The notes beneath the pieces are model-generated. The model saw nothing but the letters and a program-made list of their open reading frames with translations, was not told the origin of the DNA and ran no database searches. A stretch of DNA of 64,000 nt, taken from positions 12,941,511 to 13,005,510 of the forward strand of contig CM019228.1 in NCBI GenBank assembly GCA_009741485.1. Direction: 5' to 3'. Within the stretch, counting starts at the first letter, position 1. Each line of letters begins with the position of its first letter. Below, one piece after another: positions 1 through 11,115 of this stretch. The position numbers and the translations under genes were made by a program. Source of the stretch: Malurus cyaneus samueli. Taxonomy: Eukaryota; Chordata; Aves; Passeriformes; Maluridae.

Positions 1-3000
1 TATTAATTCAATCCTGTATCAGCTTTGCTGCTTCTCTGCCAAGGACTGATATCACTGGAGAATGTTACCCTGCAAATTCAGCCTTGACACATTAATTTAC
101 ACTGAAAAGCCCTGTGTTTTACTTCAGTCACCCAGTGACATATCAAATTTGACTCTTTTTTTTCCTTTTTGTCAGCATCCAAGGGTGTAACTGCTCTGAT
201 GTCCTTGCTGGGGTGTGTAACCAATGTTTCCTGGGAATCTATCTCCCTTGAATGATGGTCAGTGATTTCTATTGGTGCATGGATTATGGATATACTACTG
301 GACCTCAGTTTCCTCGAGGACAATTAGCACCACACTGCATGTGTGTGTTGGTGTTCAGTTGTGGATGGTATTTGAAGCCATGAGAAACTGCCTCTCTCCT
401 CACCTTCCCTCAAGGCAGGAGTGTGCTTGGCTGGAGGGATGGGACTGTGGCATTGCCTGCACTTCTCTGGGTCCAGCTCTTTCCCCATTGCCCTGCCTGT
501 GTCAATACCCAAACTGCTGCCCTTGAGAAACTCTACAAGTCCTCTTTCCAGATTCCCCATCTTCTTATCACCATGGATTTTGTTATACTAATGCAACAGG
601 GATTTTTTTCTTCCATTTTAATCTTCCTGGACATCTGTGCTGTCCCTGCAGCCTCTGTCCATATAACAACTTTCCCTTTGTTGGTTTATTTTTTTCCCGT
701 TGGCAATTGTCCTTGCAGGTGGGACTGGGGGCCACCCAGGCTCCCCTGCCAGCAGTGCTGTTCCCAGCAGTGAGCTGGGCTTAGCAATTGGAACCCACCC
801 TCCTGGCGCTGTAATTACATTGTGAAGACACTTGAAAGTTTCTGTTGTTAAATATTTAATGCTGCAAGAGGAATAGGACCCTGAATGTGAATTTTCTGAT
901 GGGTATCTTGCTCACCTGTGGATGTGCTGAGAGCCTCACCTGCCAGACACAGTGACCATGAATATTCATCCCATTCCCTCCAGGGCTTGCCTCCTTTGTG
1001 AGGCTGCCAGGAGCTTGGCTGGGAGCTCAGATAAGCAAGGAGACTGTGGGGCATCAGGAGGGACAGGGGATGTGCTGAGAATGGCTGTCACAGGGGGATG
1101 ATGTGAAGGTAATTGAGAGCCCCTGGTGTCAGTGCCAGAGCCAGCCTGGATGGCTTCTCTGCAGTGGGAGCTGGGCTGAGTGGGGCAGCGAGGGCTCAGG
1201 GGGTGCAGGGGTCCATGCTCAGCCCACACTGAAGACAATGATCATTTACAGTGCCTGCTCAGTCCTAGGGGAACACCACTTCCACCTGGGGTGGTCCTAC
1301 AGGTCCTTTGGGCTCTGCACTGAGGGGACAGGGGCAGGAACATCAGGCAGGGTTGGGCAACACCCTTCTGCTTCTTCTGGTGGGTTTCTTGGCAATAGAA
1401 AAAAAAAATCAAACTTTGTTTAATGGCAGCTCCGAAGGCTGTGGAACTGGTTTGCATGGAATGGAAACTGAGCCCTTGGGCTGTGTTTGCACGGGGGTTA
1501 GTGTGGAAGGACGATGCCGCAGGTGCTGGTGTGGTCCCACATGACCAGGAAAATGTCGCAGTTTTATGAATTTTATTTATAATCCTGATTTTTTTTCCTC
1601 ACTGGCATTACTCCTCCTTCATCCAGGGGAGCACCTATGGAATGTTTCTGCAGTGAGGAAAAGAGGAAGAGCTTTGCAGCCTGGCAGTGAAAGGGGCTGT
1701 GCTCAGCAGCTGTGGACACTGGGCTGTTCCCAAGTCAGGGTGTGGAGGCTGGGCTCACCCTGATCGACAAAGGGAGCAGAAATGGGGATGAGGCTTCTGG
1801 ATGATCCTCAGACAACCTGACAAGCACTCACACTCAGGCGTATACTCTGTCCCTGTCACTGCAGTGCAGAGAGGTCATTCCCAGATGTGAAAATTGGGAG
1901 TGATGTCATCCCTCTTTAAAAGAGCTATTGCTGTGTTGGCAGCTAACCCTTGGGACAGTCCAATGGGACATATGTCCACCATTTCCTCTGTGATCAGCGG
2001 AGAGAATGAGACAAATTTTTGAAATGACGAATTTTGTACACAGTAGTAACTCTCTGATTCTCTGATTACTGAGATAAAAAATGACTGAAAACTTTCAGAA
2101 ACCACTCAACTTGTGATTTTCTTGAGTTTTCTCTTTGCAATGACAGCATTTCAAGAAAACTGTAGGTTTTCTTTCCCTAGTTATTTTTCTTCCAAAAATC
2201 CAAGTTTCTTTCACTGACAAAAGGTTCAGATAGCGCAGCCTGAATCACCTTTAATTTGTCACAGACGCCAGCTTGTCCCATCTGGGATGGCAGCTTTGAC
2301 AACCAGCCCTTCCTGATTCAGTCAGCACTGCTTTACACGTTTGTGATGGGGTGAGTGCAAATTTGGGGAAGCTGCTCTGTGCTGTCCTGCACAGCTACAC
2401 CGATCACCGTGTTAAATCCTCCAGCAGTGACATCCAGACAGGGGTACCTGGGGGCTAAAGCGAGGCTGGTTGGTCCTTTGGGTCCACACTAGAACAGACA
2501 AAGGAACAGAAAGAGAAATGAAGGGATTTATCTTCCTGCTGGCCCCTCAGGAATGTGGAAAACCTGTTGTCACTCCATCTGTCATCTCCGTGGGAGGCGG
2601 CTGTGCCTGCTGGGGTGAGCTTTGTTCTGTAGCAGCTGGAGGCAGTGCTGTGCCTTGGGGCTCCCCTTCTCCCTCCCACACCTTTTGGCTTTAGGGACAT
2701 TCTTGGTGTGGCTGTGGGACCTCCTGTGTCCTGTGGCCTCCAGGCAGCCTTTGCAGGGAGAGTGTCCTGGGGCCAGCACCTCCACACATCAGTGGCTTGT
2801 TCCAGTCCCACCCAGTGAGCAGGCATCTTCCTCCAGTCTCTCTTCTCACCAGTGGTCACTGGGGCATCCCCTGGCTCAGCCTACACCCAGAACAACATTT
2901 CCATTGGGATGGGCTGGGATGTGCCCCTGTCCTTTGGCCAGAGCCCTGCCTGGGGCTCGTCACAGCAGCACACAGCCTTCAGCTGGAGAGAGCAGCTCCC

Positions 3001-3577
3001 TTCTGTGCTGACACACTGCCACAGCTGATGGATGGACAGACATAAAGAGCTCCACTGACCCGGGAAACACAGAGGAATTAAGGTTTCTGAGCATGGAGAA
3101 CCTCAGAGCCACTAAGCAAAGGTCTGGTGACCCCTTGGGATGCAGCGTGGCAGTGACAGGCGGTCGGGGCTGTGTCTTCAGCAATTGCATTTGTTCCTCA
3201 GCAGTTCCTCCTGTTCTTCAGCAGTCACAGCATGGCTCTGGCTGGGCAATGAGTGTGACTGCAGCTGTCTGCACACACCCCAAACCAGCCTGTGGAGCTG
3301 CCCAGGGAGCACAGAACCTTGGGAGCCTGCTGTGGGGGCACAGAGTGGCTGCTCCCTGGGCAGCAGCTCCAGCTCTGAGCAGGACAACAATTCATCTGCA
3401 GCAGCACTGCTGTTCCAGCAGCCTTTGGTTCCCAGGCCTTGGTGACAAGTGTGCCCAGAGGACACGTCTTTCAGAGTTGACAGGACCTTTTTACATGGGC
3501 TGAAGGTGGAGACGGGAGTCTCTGAGACCACATCTGTGCTGCTGTGACTCCTTCCCAGGAGTCACCATCCCCTTCCT
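1..3577. other. Unique non-coding sequence, no gene seen
   Basis: No open frame here has a recognisable domain, and the short frames overlap on both strands without a consistent coding signal. One strong-looking 3' splice acceptor (pyrimidine-rich tract ending TTGCAG near 718) is followed by about 50 bases with no matching donor, so I do not call an exon. Short A or T runs (near 160 and 1,390) are the only simple repeats. I see no transposable element in this stretch, although very old fragments would escape reading by eye. Confidence 0.6.
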
Positions 3578-3775
3578 GTGAATCACTGAATGTCCTGAGT
3601 TGTGGATCACAGAATCACAGAATGTCCCGAGTTGGCAGGGACCCACCAGGATCACCCAGCCCAGCCCCTGGCCCTGCCCAGACACCCCAATAATCCCATC
3701 CTGTGTCTGAGAATTGTGTCCAAACGCTCCTGGGGCTCTGGCAGCCTTGGGGCCGGGACCATTCCCTGGGGAACT
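3578..3775 (-). mobile_element. CR1 LINE fragment, 3' end, antisense
   Basis: The stretch from about 3,606 reads as the reverse complement of a CR1 3' end: ATCACAGAATCACAGAATG, then a block of the form GTTGGCAGGGACCCACCAGG, then the conserved CCCAGACACCCC and TCCAAACGCTCCTGGGGCTC segments. Just before it, 3,578-3,605 repeats the tail with small changes, so the terminus is partly duplicated. CR1 copies are typically 5'-truncated and this one keeps only about 170 bp of element. It has no coding part. The family is clear from memory of avian CR1; the subfamily is not assigned. Confidence 0.85.
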
Positions 3776-5369
3776 TCTGACTTTGCCCAGGGTGAATGGC
3801 ACACACAGAGCTGGGATCCAGCTCTGGGCACACAGAGCTGACTGCTGTATGGTGTGGCTCTGAATGTGGTGCTGGATGGCTCCATCTGAGGGAGAATGCA
3901 GCAGAGATGACACTCTGACTCAAGGTTAGATTTGATTTATTATTCCCAGCACCCTTTAGCACAGCAAAGCTTTTTGAGTTCACTGCAACAAGCGCTCTTT
4001 GTTTTACTACCTTTATAAATCACCTGAGTGTGCAGAAATGTAGGAACAGAAAATGTTAGTGTGGAATAAACAATCGCTAACCAGTGAGGCACAAGAATCA
4101 ATATTCATAAGATAAAGCACTGGTGTAACGTGAACAATGATAATAAAGAGGAAATGAAACGAATCAAGAGGTGAGACTCCCAAAACCTCACTGCCTAAAC
4201 AAACTGTGCCTTAAGAGCTGTTGCGGACTGTGGATCTGACTGAAGGGCATGGCCAATGCCCCTGGACACAGCTGGGGTCAGGATGGCTCCTTGGCTCAAT
4301 CTAATCCCTCTCAGATGTGCAGGAGAGCAAACCTCAACTGCATTTAACTGGCAGGGTTGGGATCATGCAGGAGAGATAAAAGGCATGAGGTGGGAATGGG
4401 GTGAGGAATAAAGGAGGGTAGGACAGCTTGGGAGGACACTCCTGGTGACACAGTGCAGGATGAGCCTGATGGTGACAGCAGTGTCATCTGAGGGGTACAG
4501 AGCAAGGGAAAGGGTCTGCAGAGTTTTTCAGCAGCATGAGCAGCTCCTATGATAGGTGGGTAGAGGCAGAGACATTGCTGGCACCTGTGTGGCACAGGCA
4601 TTCAGCTGCAGGGACATGGGGAGGAGGAGAAGGACAGTCCCCCTGCCTGTTCTGGGACAGGCTGCACAGCCAGCAGTCCTGGGCCCTTGAGGAACCTGCT
4701 TCTGGAACCCACCTGCCACCCATCCTGCACCTTCTCCAGAGCCTGGCACTGGTCCTGGGCACCCCAGGGCAGCAGGGCCCTAGTGAACAGGAGGCTGGAG
4801 AGAAGGGACTAAGCAGGAGAGGTTCTCTGTGCATGAGGACTGCCTGGAGGGAAACCACGGCTGTCAGCTAATGAGTTGGTTGTGAATGAGGCTTGGATAA
4901 ATTTGGGCAGCATCACAAAGAGCCCAGGATGCCGAGGGCTGCGTGTGTGTGTCTGAAGCCAGCAGGTGCAGGCTGGCTGGACAGAGTGGTGCTGGGGCAG
5001 CAGCCTCTGGGATGGGAACATCTCCAGGTGGGAGCAGACCCCTCACCTGTGGCTGCTTCCTCCTGAAGGAGCATCAGGTTTCATGGAAAGGCATCTCACA
5101 GGTCCCTCTGTGATGCCTGTTTTTTGGGATCCCACTGGCTGGAAACCCTTGGTGTGATCTGAGAAGCCCCTGGGGGTGAAGCCCATGCCACCCATGGCTG
5201 CCCCCGCAGTGCGGTGTCCCTCATGTCACTCACCCCATGGCAAAGAGGGCAGCAGGGACAGATCTCACCCTGTGTGCACACTGAGGGTACCTCTGAGGGG
5301 TCAAACCCCAAACCAGCCTCTGCTGCTCCCCATGGCTTCTCCACCCTGCCCTTCCCAGCACCTCTCTGT
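3776..5369. other. Non-coding sequence, no gene seen
   Basis: The first part (about 3,920-4,220) is AT-richer with short runs and no recognised repeat. The rest is GC-richer and G/A-skewed on the plus strand. Open frames run on both strands without a recognisable protein family. Nothing supports an exon or RNA gene. Confidence 0.55.
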
Positions 5370-5538
5370 GCCTGGCCCCATTCAGACTCTGTGCCCAGCC
5401 CCACGCAGGGTTTGTGCCCAGCCCCATTCAGGCTCTGTGCCCAGCCCCACTCAGGGTTTGTGCCCAGCCCCACTCAGGCTCTGTGCCTGGCCCTACACAG
5501 GATTTGTGCCCAGTCCCCAGCCCCACTCAAGGCTTGTG
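5370..5538. repeat. Minisatellite, 23-bp unit, about 7 copies
   Basis: The array alternates close variants of a 23-bp unit, GCCCAGCCCCATTCAGGCTC followed by TGT; every second unit ends in GGGTTTGT instead of GGCTCTGT, so there is a weak 46-bp higher-order period. Because 23 is not a multiple of three, the repeat passes through all frames and keeps several of them open, which explains the overlapping proline- and cysteine-rich open frames here. The last units are diverged and one carries a small insertion. Confidence 0.9.
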
Positions 5539-8500
5539 CTGCCTCAGGCACATCCCACAGCTTGTCTGTGACACCAGGGACAGATCTGCATTGCCAGATG
5601 GGAGGTGGCTCTGGTGAAGGTGGATGTCCCTGTGCCCTGGCAGAGGAGCAGGGAGGGAAGCAGTGACCTGAGATCAGGGGCCGGTGGGGGGACAGGAGAA
5701 GAGATGACCTGTCCAGGGTGCCACACAGAGAGATGAGAAGGACAGAGGCCAAGAGAAATGGGCAGAGATGCTGAAGAGAGCAGCTGAGCTGCACAAACAA
5801 ACATAGATAACTGACAAAGCGAGTGCCAGATAAATCACCAGAAACCTCCTACCTGGCACACACGGAGATCTCTATAAACAACCTAACCCAGCAAACTCTT
5901 TTGAGGAAAAACTCGAAAACTTTGATCATTGTTGCCATGGTGATGCAATTGGGAATAAGTGTGGCAGAGTATTTTTTATTATCAGCCTTTGTCATAAACA
6001 AATAACCTGCAGTAGGCTCCAAAAAAAGGGATGAAGCTGGGCTCGGGCCATCTAATCATCAGACCCAGAGGCTGCAAATAATAAATCAAGGAAATAGGAA
6101 GATTGTAAATTCCACCAGAGGTTACTTGGTTAAACCAAGTGCAGGCGTGGGAGACAGCAGGAGCTGCTGGGGAGTGAATTAACGGCAGCCCTGGTCACTG
6201 TCAGCGCTTGGGCTCTGCTTCATGGTGACAGGCAGCTCATGTCCCGAGCCTGCCAGCACGGGGGGCTGCTCAGGAGCTGCTGGCCTGCAGGTGCCCTGGG
6301 GAGGTGGCTGCCCTGCTCTGGGTGCCATCAGCCTGGCCTTCCACACCAGCAGAAGCACGAGCAGCCCCTGTCCTGCCAGGGGTCACCGATCACTGCAGGG
6401 GTGAGCTTTGCTGCTGCTCACACGTGGCTGGAGCAGAATTAACCTGTCGTGTGTGTGCTGCCCCATGGTCTTTGTGCACCTCTGTGATCCCAGGCAAGTA
6501 GAAAACTCCTGCATTCTCCCAGCCATGGACCCAAACCAGCTATTGCTCCAGCAAAAACATTGCATATCTGCTAAAGATACCTCACACTTCTGGTTCTGCT
6601 CCGTGTTGGATTGCAAGGAAAGGGGACGAGCACAGAGCTTGCAGCTGACCCGCTGTGAGGCTGGGGAGTGGCACTCGGTGTCCATGCACCCACAGGTGGG
6701 GTTACCTGTGCTGGTTCCCTGTCAGGAGGTGATGGCTGTCCCTGCAGGTGAACAGCACCCTCAGGAGAAAGGTGCCAAGACCACACAGCATGAGTGTGGT
6801 GAGCAGAAACCTGGGGCTCCCCATTCCATCCTGGGCTGTGGGCGTTAACTGTGCCTGCCCTGCGAGTGTACTGAGGGGAGGCACCTTTCAGTGTCCCTGG
6901 GGCCAATGCTGAGGCAGCCCTGGGCTGCTCGTTGCTCCCGAGAATGAGAGCAGACACAGAGCCTGTCCCAGAGAGAAAATAAAGCCCTGGCAAACCTGCT
7001 AATCCAGAAGATTGTGGGAACACTGCCTCCAGGGAGTGCCTGTGCCCTGTGGCTCTCTGCATCTGTCTTGGACACGTGGTTTCTGTGGCCCCATTTCTCA
7101 GATTTGCCAGTGCGGCAGCTGGACTGGCCAGGAAGCAGAGCTGGGAGCTCACAGACAGAAGGGATGCTCTGCTCTGAGTCACCTCTGCCTCAAGTGTAGC
7201 TGCATCTCCTGCAGCTCCTCTGTCTCTGACTTCTGCTGTGGATGTAATAAAACATACCCAGTGATATTAATCTGTCAACATGGAACTCTTCCTAACCCCA
7301 GTCCTGCGAGTCCCATCTACTCTTCCAGCAAAGCCCGGTCCTCTGCAGGGCAAGGTCTGGTGCCACAGATCACCGGTGTCACACAGGTGGTGGCTGTCCT
7401 TAACAGGATGACACAATTTCCAGCACAAAGTACCTGTTGTGACCCACACTTCTCTTTAACTCAAAACTGCCTTGCACTTACATCTCCAGAGCTGTGCTAC
7501 TTCCATCCTGCTGAAGGAATGGAACATCCTTCCATCAACTCAGGTTTATCCGGGGGGGCTGAGCCTCTCTCAGCCCCGTGAGTGGCTGTGAATGCAGCAG
7601 TGCCCGGCCTGACTGTGCCCAGGGCTGCTGCAGTGGGTGGTGCTCGCAGAGCCTCCCCTCCTGTCCCACCCTGGTGCTCCCAGCACAACGCTGTGTTTCA
7701 AAGCCACCCTGCAGCCCTGAGTCCTGCTGGTGTCATTCCACCACAGCCTGGCATTGAATCCTGCCAGACAGCTCCTGTTCCTCCGCTGGCACTCATGGGC
7801 TGATATCCCTCAGCTCTGTCCTGCATCTTTGGAGAAGTGGGAAATCTGTGTGGCAACTTGTGAGTGTGAAGCACAGTCCCCTCCTCACACCCCTCCACAC
7901 TTCACGTTTCCAGCTCAGCCACCTCACCAGGAGCTCCTGTCCTCACTGTCTCTGGGCTGGCACAGCCTGGCATGGCTTTGGGGAAGGTTTGGCTGCTCAT
8001 GAGCAAGTGTCAGCATCTCCCATGTGCAGGAGGCTGTGTGAACACCACGTGTGTGTATGCTAGGATTGTGAGCTCAGAAAGCAGGAAATGAGACACAAAC
8101 TCTTTGTGTTGTGTCACCCCTCTGCTCTGCTCTGCTCTGCAGGATTTAAAGTCCTTGCTCTCCCTGAGGGCAAGGGGGAAAGGATAAGTTATATTTGAGG
8201 TGTGGATTAAACAAAAATCACAGAGAGGTGTCTGCAAGGGACGTCATCATTTGAGCAGCAGGAGAACTCAACTTTTCAGCTTGGAGCTCATTCTAAAACT
8301 AATTATCTCCTGTGAGTTAATTGTCTAGAAGCTTGAGCTGCGTGGTGGTTTGAAACTCCTGTGTTTGAGTATCTCAGCTCTAGCCCTGAGGCAAACACAG
8401 GGAAAAAACCAGCACAAGTGTGTCTCACTCAGGGTAAGTTTGTCCACATAAGGAATCAGGTGTGAAAACTCCCAGAAAATTGCACCTGCTTTGCAAAGGT

Positions 8501-8547
8501 CACTCTCTCTCCTATTCCTTGCAACAGGGCAGTACTTTATTAAAATT
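5539..8547. other. Non-coding sequence, no gene seen
   Basis: Contains GC-rich stretches with overlapping open frames on both strands, none with a recognisable domain. An AT-rich interval at about 5,870-6,120 has the look of possible conserved non-coding DNA but no identified motif set. A short CTCTG run lies near 8,120-8,140. The frame at 7,012-7,581 is cysteine-rich, but its cysteines are irregularly spaced and match no domain I know. Confidence 0.55.
6124..6140. other. Short perfect palindrome
   Basis: ACTTGGTTAAACCAAGT is an 8-bp inverted repeat around a single central A. It lies in an AT-richer interval and could be a symmetric protein-binding site or chance. I know of no factor that I would confidently assign to it. 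Confidence 0.35.
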
Positions 8548-8625
8548 GTGGACTCATTTATGTTGGAAAAGCCCTGTAAGGTCGTTGAGTCCAGCTGTTA
8601 ATCCAGCAAAACTATGTGCTGTCCC
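8548..8625 (-). mobile_element. CR1 LINE fragment, short, antisense
   Basis: The segment CATTTATGTTGGAAAAGCCC followed by GTCGTTGAGTCCAGCTGTTA and ATCCAGCAAA matches the antisense 3' region of avian CR1 (the TTGGAAAAGACC...TCGAGTCCAACCGTTAACCC block). The terminal tail repeats are absent or worn away and the piece is under 100 bp, so it is an old or truncated remnant with no coding capacity. Confidence 0.7.
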
Positions 8626-9404
8626 AGGGCTGCCATCACTGAAATACAGAACAGGGCCATGAAATCTTCCCTGTTTGTGACTCCATGACCAAAGCAGGAA
8701 CCTCTGATCACCAGGAAAGAGATGGGACAGGGAAGAGTCAATGCTCTGAGGGCCTGGACCCTCATTGCCATGTGAACAGATCCAGTTCCCCAGGAGAGGT
8801 GGGCAACAGTGTGGGCATCACCAGAGCAAACCACACTGGCCTTTGACACATGTGGAGTGTGGGCAGGCACAAAGGTGCACCCTTGGCATCTCCTGCTGTG
8901 GATTTGAACCCTGCTGGGCAATTCCCACAGTGCCCTCTCAGCTATGTCAAATAAATCCTCCCTCCTTTGCCTAAAAACACAGGAAAAGACCAGGTCACAC
9001 CCATCCATTGCGAGCTGGAGGTGCTAAGGATCAGTTATCACAAAGGGTAAATTTTCCTCAGTATCCAAACACCAAACCTCCTAACTCTGTCTGGTGCTTT
9101 CCAAAACAGTTTCCCCCCATTAGAGCTTTGAAGAGGGCTATCCATCCTTTTAATATTGCCCGTTTAAGAACAATTCTCTGCTGCCAGCAGTGCTTCTACA
9201 TAACCAAGGCAACTCCTGTACTATTGTTTTCCAGGCTGTTGACACTTTTTCTAATCTCTAAGACATAACTTTCCTTTTTGGAGGTCTGCACCTGTTTCAA
9301 TAAAGATAAGTAATCACTATAATATGAAATTAATATATTGATAACCTCTGACCCTGCTGGTCAGTGCATGGTGCCAGTAAAGCCAAGGTTGTGGATAAGC
9401 CATC
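8626..9404. other. Non-coding sequence, no gene seen
   Basis: No repeat or coding signal is recognised. Weak similarity to CR1 may continue for some tens of bases beyond 8,625, but I could not confirm it. Confidence 0.5.
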
Positions 9405-9468
9405 CACTTAAGAACTGGACTTGGTGATCCTTGTTGGATCACCAACTCATTCTGTGATTCTGTGATTC
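9405..9468 (+). mobile_element. CR1 LINE 3' terminus, sense
   Basis: The sequence ends with ATTCTGTGATTCTGTGATT, the short tandem tail typical of avian CR1, preceded by ACTTGGTGATCCTTG. The piece is very short. It includes a perfect 10-bp inverted repeat, TTGGTGATCC at 9,421-9,430 and GGATCACCAA at 9,436-9,445, separated by five bases. Such a hairpin in the 3' region would be consistent with a structure used in LINE RNA recognition, but that is inference. Confidence 0.75.
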
Positions 9469-10664
9469 CCCTGCAGGAATCTTGCTGTTTATTGGAAGGA
9501 GAAAAGAACTGAAAGCCTTTCCCAAGCTGGAAAGGGATCTCAGCACCTGCAGGTTGGGAGAGGTTGCAGGCCCAGGCCATCCCCCAACTCACTCACATCC
9601 CTCCTTCCCAGTGAGGGTGACCCCAGCACAAGTTCTGGGTTGTAACTCATAATCCCAGACTGGGCACCTCACTCAGCCCCCCAAAATGCTTTACTGGCCA
9701 AGTGTGCCCAGTTCCTGTGTCAGATCCCTTCTTGCTCATACTGAGACCCTGCTGCTGCCTGCAGACAAATGCTAAAATTGCCCTTTCTCAGTACCTATAC
9801 CAAAGTCACCCTGTGTTCATCCCTGAGTTCATCTCTCTGCTCATCCCTGTTTTCTCTCCCAACCATCACTCAGCCCTTTGGGAGGGATGAGGGAACAAAA
9901 CCCCGTGAGTGAAATGATAACATGTACATTCTGAATCCCATTGTGGAGAGCAGCGAGCAACCAGCTGAACTCTTCAAGGCACTCTGAATGACTCATGAAA
10001 ACCAGTCAAAAACCCTTTTAGGAAATGACCCAGTTAAAGAAATCAGAATCTGCTCGCAGATGATTTGCAAACCAAAGAATGAGTCCATGGAACCTGTTTC
10101 TCAGGGCCTGACTCATCCTCCCTAGTATCCTTTTTCCTTTTTTCTCTTTGAGCAGTTAAAAAAATTTGTATGAAATTGCTAGAGGATTTTATAGCTATTA
10201 CTCACCAGCTCAGCATGATTAAATGCAACCTATAATACACATAAAGAGGGCAAAATTTCCAAAAAATGTCAGACTGGCTCAGGAGTAAATTTCCCAGGAG
10301 CCTGAAGTGTTAGAAATGCTGAGGACTGCAACACATCATTTTGAGGCTCTGTGCCACCTCGGAGTGCTTCTCCTCCACTCTCAGGGTTGCCGAGGCAATC
10401 AGAGGGTGTTTACACTGCCCAGCCCTCCTCAGGTCTTGCCAGCTAAAGGAAGAGTCTTCTAACCTAAAATTCTCTTGTAGGGTGAAATCTTTGAATTCAG
10501 GTAACCTCAGTGGATAGATGCATCCTTTATCTGGCTCCACTGATGAGCAAAGGACTCATCAGGTGCTTGAAGATGAATGACAGCTCTGTCCCAGGATAAA
10601 TTTATCCTGCAGGAGGCTCCTACCTCACAGGCAGGTGTGGCAGGACCTGTTTGAAAGCCAAAAT
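9469..10664. other. Non-coding, AT-rich in the middle, no gene seen
   Basis: The interval 9,900-10,290 is AT-rich with no recognised repeat and no open frame of note. The flanks hold short overlapping frames only. Confidence 0.55.
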
Positions 10665-11115
10665 TACAGAATCACAGAATGGCCTGAGCTGGAAGGGACC
10701 CCCAGGATCACCCAGCCCAGCCCCTGTCCCTGCCCAGACCCCCCAACAATCCCCCCTGTGCATCCCTGGCAGCGCTGTCCAAACGCTCCTGGAGCTCTGG
10801 GACCATTCCCTGGGGAGCCTGGGCAGTGCCAGCACCCTCTGGGGACAGGAGAACCTTTCCCTGCTCTCCAGCCTGAGCCTGCCCTGGCCCAGCTCCAGCC
10901 ATTCCCTGGGTGCTGTCGGGGTCTGCCCCTCCTCTTCCCCTCCCAAGGAAGTTGCAGCCCCTGGTGAGGTCTGGCCTCAGTCGTTTCCAGCTGGACTGTC
11001 CAGGTGGCCTCAGCTGCTCCTCAGGTGGTTCCCCTCAAGGCCCTTGGCCACCCTCGTGTCCCTCCTTTGGACGCTCTCTGATGCCTTCACATCTTTCCTG
11101 TACTGCAGAGCAGAG
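10665..11115 (-). mobile_element. CR1 LINE fragment, about 450 bp, antisense
   Basis: This is the longest well-preserved CR1 piece among the first five. It begins with ACAGAATCACAGAATGGCCT (antisense tail), continues through GAAGGGACCCCCAGGATCAC, CCAAACGCTCCTGGAGCTCT and the CCATTCCCTGGGGAGCCTGG block, and reaches the more 5' segments AGGAAGTTGCAGCCCC and TTTGGACGCTCTCTGATGCC near 11,070-11,085. All of this is 3' UTR or the very end of ORF2; no reverse transcriptase core is present. The overlapping open frames in this interval are by-products of the repeat. Confidence 0.9.

Noticed and set aside
690..775. Exon after a strong splice acceptor near 718
   Set aside because: No matching donor GT at a suitable distance and no recognisable peptide, so the acceptor is probably chance in a pyrimidine-rich stretch.
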